A stretch of DNA of 56,187 nt, taken from positions 1 to 56,187 of the forward strand of contig JAGQWZ010000039.1 of assembly GCA_020436835.1 (NCBI GenBank). The letters are read 5' to 3'. This document shows positions 53,189 through 56,187 of the stretch, piece after piece. The position numbers and the translations under genes were made by a program. The notes beneath the pieces are model-generated. The model saw only the letters and a program-made list of their open reading frames with translations. It was not told the DNA's origin and did not search any database. Origin of the DNA: Saprospiraceae bacterium. GTDB taxonomy: Bacteria; Bacteroidota; Bacteroidia; Chitinophagales; Saprospiraceae. The first letter of the stretch is position 1, and the number at the start of each line of letters is the position of its first letter.

Positions 53189-54172
53189 TCAGTGCACGTA
53201 GAATTTGCAGGTTTTCCAGTGTGTAGAACCACATTTTGTTCTGATCTTAACTTTAAGATAATAGGTGCCTGGATGCATATTTCGAAGTTCATGATCGCTG
53301 TTTCCACCACCCTTTGCCCATTCGAAAGGATATTGACTTTCCTTGCGGATGTACTTGTTGTTCAGATACAATTCCATATAGGCTATATCTTGCTTCTTTT
53401 GAGGATTGACTCTCACATACACTTTACAGCCATGATTGAAGTGTTGATTGTTGTAAGGATATTTAAAATATGAATTCCAATTGCAGTTTTGATTTCCACC
53501 GCCACCACCATTGCAGGGATTATACCAGCATCTGATATATTTGGCTCCATACACAATGCCGCAAGGTAAGTTGGTGCTCGACTGGCCACACACATACTTC
53601 CCATTGCAATCATACCAGTAGTAAGTAAAGTGTGAAACATTGCAAGGATAAAGTCTGAAGTATACTTTGCCATTCTTGCGGAATTCATCGATTTTCCAAT
53701 TTGAGTGTTTCTGTTTTAGATTTTTTAACCAATACAGGTCATGTAGCGGATTGTTAAATTGGCAGTAATTTGGATTGATTCCAACGACTGTGATTTGTTT
53801 CTTTAACGAATGATATTGACCACATTTGTCTTTGATCTTTACCGTCAGGGTATAACTTCCAGGCGTAAGGTTTCGCAAATAATTGTCACCACCTGAACCC
53901 TTACACCATTCGTAAGGTGCCTGGCTTTCTTTACGGATATAGTGGCCATTTACATAAAGTTCCATATAATAAATATGATGGGAATATTGCGCTTTAACTC
54001 GCACATATACATCTTCACTAGGCAGAAACTGCGTTTTATTCGGGTACTCAAACCAGGAGTTCCAGTGACAGGTATATGTGCTATACTGCAGAGCATCAGC
54101 AGTGACTTTGCCAAGAATATTATTAGAAATTCCAACAATTAAGGCCAGAGTCAATAAGATTATATTTTTCAT
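53189..54172 (-). CDS. Secreted Cys-rich protein with two Ig-like domains (paralogue A)
   Basis: A 327-aa exported protein: signal peptide (1-21), Ig-like Big_7-type domain 1 (38-130; YMELYVNGHYIRKESQAPYEW, LTPGSYTLTVKIKDKCG), a Cys/aromatic-rich domain (137-220; LYWLKNLKQKHS, GKVYFRLYPC, YYWYDCNGKYVC, YIRCWYNPC), a Gly-rich linker, and Ig-like domain 2 (230-327; YMELYLNNKYIRKESQ, MHPGTYYLKVKIRTKCG). The two Ig domains are close copies of each other, and the protein is paralogue B plus an extra N-terminal Ig domain. Roughly fifteen cysteines suggest disulfides outside the cytoplasm. No T9SS sorting domain. It has its own terminator and a box-like repeat ~95 bp upstream. Function unknown. Confidence 0.83.
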   Translation of the reverse strand: MKNIILLTLALIVGISNNILGKVTADALQYSTYTCHWNSWFEYPNKTQFLPSEDVYVRVKAQYSHHIYYMELYVNGHYIRKESQAPYEWCKGSGGDNYLRNLTPGSYTLTVKIKDKCGQYHSLKKQITVVGINPNYCQFNNPLHDLYWLKNLKQKHSNWKIDEFRKNGKVYFRLYPCNVSHFTYYWYDCNGKYVCGQSSTNLPCGIVYGAKYIRCWYNPCNGGGGGNQNCNWNSYFKYPYNNQHFNHGCKVYVRVNPQKKQDIAYMELYLNNKYIRKESQYPFEWAKGGGNSDHELRNMHPGTYYLKVKIRTKCGSTHWKTCKFYVH

Positions 54173-54265
54173 GATATTTTCTTTTAGACTTATTTTGGGG
54201 TTAATTAATTTGATTTACACTTAACTGTGGGATAGCGAAAGCAATTGTCGTATAAATTATGGCCG

Positions 54266-54282
54266 TTAATATTTCTTTAACA
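54266..54282. promoter_or_regulatory. Possible third PhoP-box-like repeat (TTAATA-N5-TTAACA)
   Basis: TTAATA (54266-54271), TTTCT, TTAACA (54277-54282) has the same 11-bp geometry with one half-site mismatch. It is 94 bp upstream of the paralogue A start in AT-rich DNA, where chance matches are easy. Confidence 0.3.
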
Positions 54283-54340
54283 AATTATTTTTATTTCCCG
54301 TTATTTAAAATTGATCACATATTATTATTGGATGGCATAA

Positions 54341-54370
54341 AAAAACCGGCAATTTTTGTTGCCGGTTTTT
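54341..54370. terminator. Bidirectional hairpin terminator
   Basis: AAAAACCGGCAA (54341-54352) pairs perfectly with TTGCCGGTTTTT (54359-54370). A-runs and T-runs allow function on both strands; it ends the lipoprotein gene at 54394 on the minus strand. Confidence 0.85.
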
Positions 54371-54393
54371 ATTAATTATTATTCAAAAAATAA

Positions 54394-55566
54394 TCAGACG
54401 ATTATTTTTAATCTTCTTATTTTGTTTTCCAGAATTGGCTTAAGAGTATTCACCAAATCATAAGTCAACTGCTGATTAGTTGGAAAAGGCAAAGGGGATA
54501 TGCCAATTAGTTCTCTTGACGACTCACTCAAGGCCCGGCGATCTCCTCTGAATTTTGCATAATTATGTTCAAAAATTATTTGTGAATCGAAAGGCACTCT
54601 ATCCGTCTTATTATTAATTATGTCTTCATTAATAATATAACCCGAAATAAATCCCTGTTTAATTTGATTCACTTTTATGACTTTTGCTTTGATATCTTTA
54701 AAGACAGGAATTTTTACATCATTTCCCAGGCTATCTTTTTTTACGTTGCCATTTTTGTCAAGCTCGTATTTAAATCCATCACCAATTGTCTTTTCATCTA
54801 ATTTTATCTGTTCATATATTTTTTCCGGCCCTATCTCGATGTTCTCAAGAACTACCCTAATTTCACGGTCAGGAAATCGAATACTGTTATTAAAATAATA
54901 TTTAACCCATTTTTCGTCCTTAAAACCGATCGATAATAATTCATCTAACATTTGATCTGGTATCCTTTCATCGGTGATATTCTCTATATGTACGGTAACG
55001 TGATTTACCCCTAATTCTTCTGCTTCATTTTGTAATGATACAGCATCTCGATATTCAGCTACAAAGTCCCATAAGTTTTCGAATGTTGAAAACGACTTTC
55101 TGGCGGCTGCTTTATCGTTTTGCCGTGCTCGCTCCAACATACTTTTGCCATCCCTGTAAGTCAAAGCCAGGTAATTATCTATGGCCTTGTTTTTTAGATC
55201 AATTGTGTTTACAAAGGAAAATTCAGCTTTGATACCTTCTTTACTCACAATAGGTAATAATGGGGAAATGGCCGATTGTCTTTTGTTAATTTTTTCCAGA
55301 CGGTTGATGATCTGATACCAATCCGAAGTCCGGTCGGATTCGAAATTTTGCTGGACAAAGCCCATGTCGTCCTTGGTTGCTTTTTCAAAGGCAGTTTGGA
55401 TGGCCAAGACATATTTGTCTTTGAGATGTTCTTTGCCACTAATCTTGCGTCTGGCTTTTAATATGGCTGAATCAAAGTCCCCCTCGTCGATCATTTTCTC
55501 GACAGACCGGCATCCTGTTGTAAATAGGAATGCGATGAGTATAAATAACATTGTTTTCATAGTCAT
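54394..55566 (-). CDS. Large lipoprotein, function unknown
   Basis: A 390-aa protein with a lipoprotein signal (AFLFTTGC, Cys19 the anchor). Residues ~20-175 are helical and repeat-like (IDEGDFDSAILKARRKI, as in TPR-type starts); residues ~190-350 are beta-rich (VNHVTVHIENITDERI; KAKVIKVNQIKQGFISGYII) with an insert rich in Lys/Asp/Asn. Such conserved lipoproteins occur in Bacteroidota without known function. The start MTMKTM has two candidate ATGs (55566 and 55560). Upstream of, and separated by a terminator from, the Ig-like gene cluster. Confidence 0.78.
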   Translation of the reverse strand: MTMKTMLFILIAFLFTTGCRSVEKMIDEGDFDSAILKARRKISGKEHLKDKYVLAIQTAFEKATKDDMGFVQQNFESDRTSDWYQIINRLEKINKRQSAISPLLPIVSKEGIKAEFSFVNTIDLKNKAIDNYLALTYRDGKSMLERARQNDKAAARKSFSTFENLWDFVAEYRDAVSLQNEAEELGVNHVTVHIENITDERIPDQMLDELLSIGFKDEKWVKYYFNNSIRFPDREIRVVLENIEIGPEKIYEQIKLDEKTIGDGFKYELDKNGNVKKDSLGNDVKIPVFKDIKAKVIKVNQIKQGFISGYIINEDIINNKTDRVPFDSQIIFEHNYAKFRGDRRALSESSRELIGISPLPFPTNQQLTYDLVNTLKPILENKIRRLKIIV

Positions 55567-55670
55567 GGCTTTTATATAGGTCGTAGTGACCGGAATGCAT
55601 AGTCTTAATTATCTGTTAATCTTGAATACTTGATTTGAAATCACGGCATTCGATTTGATAAGACCTTTGT

Positions 55671-55678
55671 TATTTTTG
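55671..55678 (+). promoter_or_regulatory. -7 element for the Tat aminotransferase gene (TATTTTTG)
   Basis: A perfect TAnnTTTG match, 16 bp before the ATG at 55695. Confidence 0.5.
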
Positions 55679-55694
55679 AACTAAATTCGTGACT

Positions 55695-56187
55695 ATGAAA
55701 TTTAACCGAAGAACTTGGCTGAGATCTGCTTCGACAGTGGCGGCATCTGGTCTACTGGTGCATCCAGTACGCAACGTATGGGAAGAGTATGCGCGTGATC
55801 TTCCGGAACCTAATGGTCAGATCGTGTTGAATTCGAACGAGAATGCCTGGGCTCCTTCAGATAGGGTGATCAAGGCTATATCTCAATCTGTACGGGAATC
55901 CAACCGGTATCCCTGGCAAACCAGACAGCTCCTAATTGACCGGATTTCAAGTCATGAGGGAATTCCATCGGATAATATTTTGTTAGGTGCGGGATCTACT
56001 GAGATTCTACAGCTTGCCGGAATGGCCTTCGGAGCATATGGAGGCACTATTGTATCGAGTTATCCCACTTTTCCCTTAATGATGCAACATGCTGCTGGAT
56101 TTAATGCCAGTTGGACAAAAGTGGATCTTGATTCCCAGTTTAATCATGATTTTCGTGCCCTGGAAAAGGCGGCCAAGGATGCAGAAC
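55695..56187 (+). CDS. Tat-exported aminotransferase, HisC-like (partial, 3' end missing)
   Basis: The first 164 codons of a gene running off the right edge. The product begins with a twin-arginine signal (NRRTWLRSASTVAASGLLV), then the start of a fold-type I PLP aminotransferase: IVLNSNENAWAPS is the substrate-binding NENP-type motif of histidinol-phosphate aminotransferases, SNRYPW the following conserved stretch, and LLGAGSTEILQLA the cofactor-phosphate loop. The PLP lysine lies beyond the edge. Related Tat-exported HisC-like proteins occur in other bacteria, but an exported role in histidine synthesis is unlikely, so the substrate is open. A -7 element is just upstream. Confidence 0.85.
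   Translation, partial: MKFNRRTWLRSASTVAASGLLVHPVRNVWEEYARDLPEPNGQIVLNSNENAWAPSDRVIKAISQSVRESNRYPWQTRQLLIDRISSHEGIPSDNILLGAGSTEILQLAGMAFGAYGGTIVSSYPTFPLMMQHAAGFNASWTKVDLDSQFNHDFRALEKAAKDAE

Noticed and set aside
1..56187. tRNA, rRNA, CRISPR arrays, prophage or intact IS elements
   Set aside because: No cloverleaf-type arms with a TTCGANTCC loop, no regular spacer repeats, and no transposase, integrase or phage structural frames were seen.

Overview
The window comes from a Bacteroidota chromosome, most likely of a Saprospiria-like lineage. Three lines of evidence support this. Several secreted proteins carry Por/T9SS C-terminal sorting domains of type A (29243-31402, 33686-35314) and type B, the gliding-motility-associated form (19688-22015). 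Perfect matches to the Bacteroidota -7 promoter element TAnnTTTG recur just upstream of genes on both strands. Bacteroidota-restricted families such as the DUF7009-like protein and the small Cys-free anti-sigma-like protein are present. Most of the window is ordinary chromosomal core with short operons on both strands. I see no tRNA, rRNA, CRISPR array, phage or intact insertion sequence.

Layout. 1-2000: end of an unidentified gene, a 161-bp hairpin repeat resembling a MITE, pdeM, then an ECF sigma factor and a small anti-sigma-like protein closed by a terminator. 2-8.2 kb: prfA, the 2-oxoglutarate dehydrogenase E2 gene, a Tat-type aldo/keto reductase, thiL and an FAH-family hydrolase. 8.2-13.7 kb: DinB-like protein, lysC, a divergent ACT-type protein with a TTG start, an SDR and a DPP-IV peptidase. 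13.7-19.5 kb: a TPR-CHAT protein whose CHAT dyad appears lost, and a two-gene glycosyltransferase operon (GT39 then GT2). 19.7-26 kb: a type B T9SS protein, gcvP (TTG start) overlapping an ADP-heptose epimerase gene, and a 59-residue membrane protein. 26-33.7 kb: lipoprotein, 4'-phosphopantetheinyl transferase, WD40 propeller, dcd, a PASTA / T9SS protein / rhodanese operon, and a MATE exporter. 33.7-51.6 kb: T9SS protein, dnaE, two thioredoxin-fold proteins, lipoproteins, cutC, Mn-type SOD, fdhD with a DUF7009 partner, fumC, an aminopeptidase P, a double DUF1080 lipoprotein and a phosphofructokinase.

The most unusual stretch is 51.6-54.3 kb. A non-coding module of about 320 bp occurs twice (51602-51921 and 52684-53007), each copy lying 3' of a minus-strand gene for a secreted Cys-rich Ig-like protein. 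The two copies share a 95-nt block differing by one substitution and one indel, and hairpins whose loops diverge while the stems hold, including a compensatory base-pair change. Each copy ends in a T-tailed hairpin on the minus strand and begins there with a TTAACA-N5-TTAAC(A/G) direct repeat. A third, looser copy of that repeat sits upstream of the first gene. This looks like a duplicated structured RNA or mobile element linked to a paralogous pair of secreted proteins, and is my best candidate for something undescribed.

The window ends inside a Tat-exported aminotransferase of the HisC type. All family names rest on motif recognition by eye; no database search was run.
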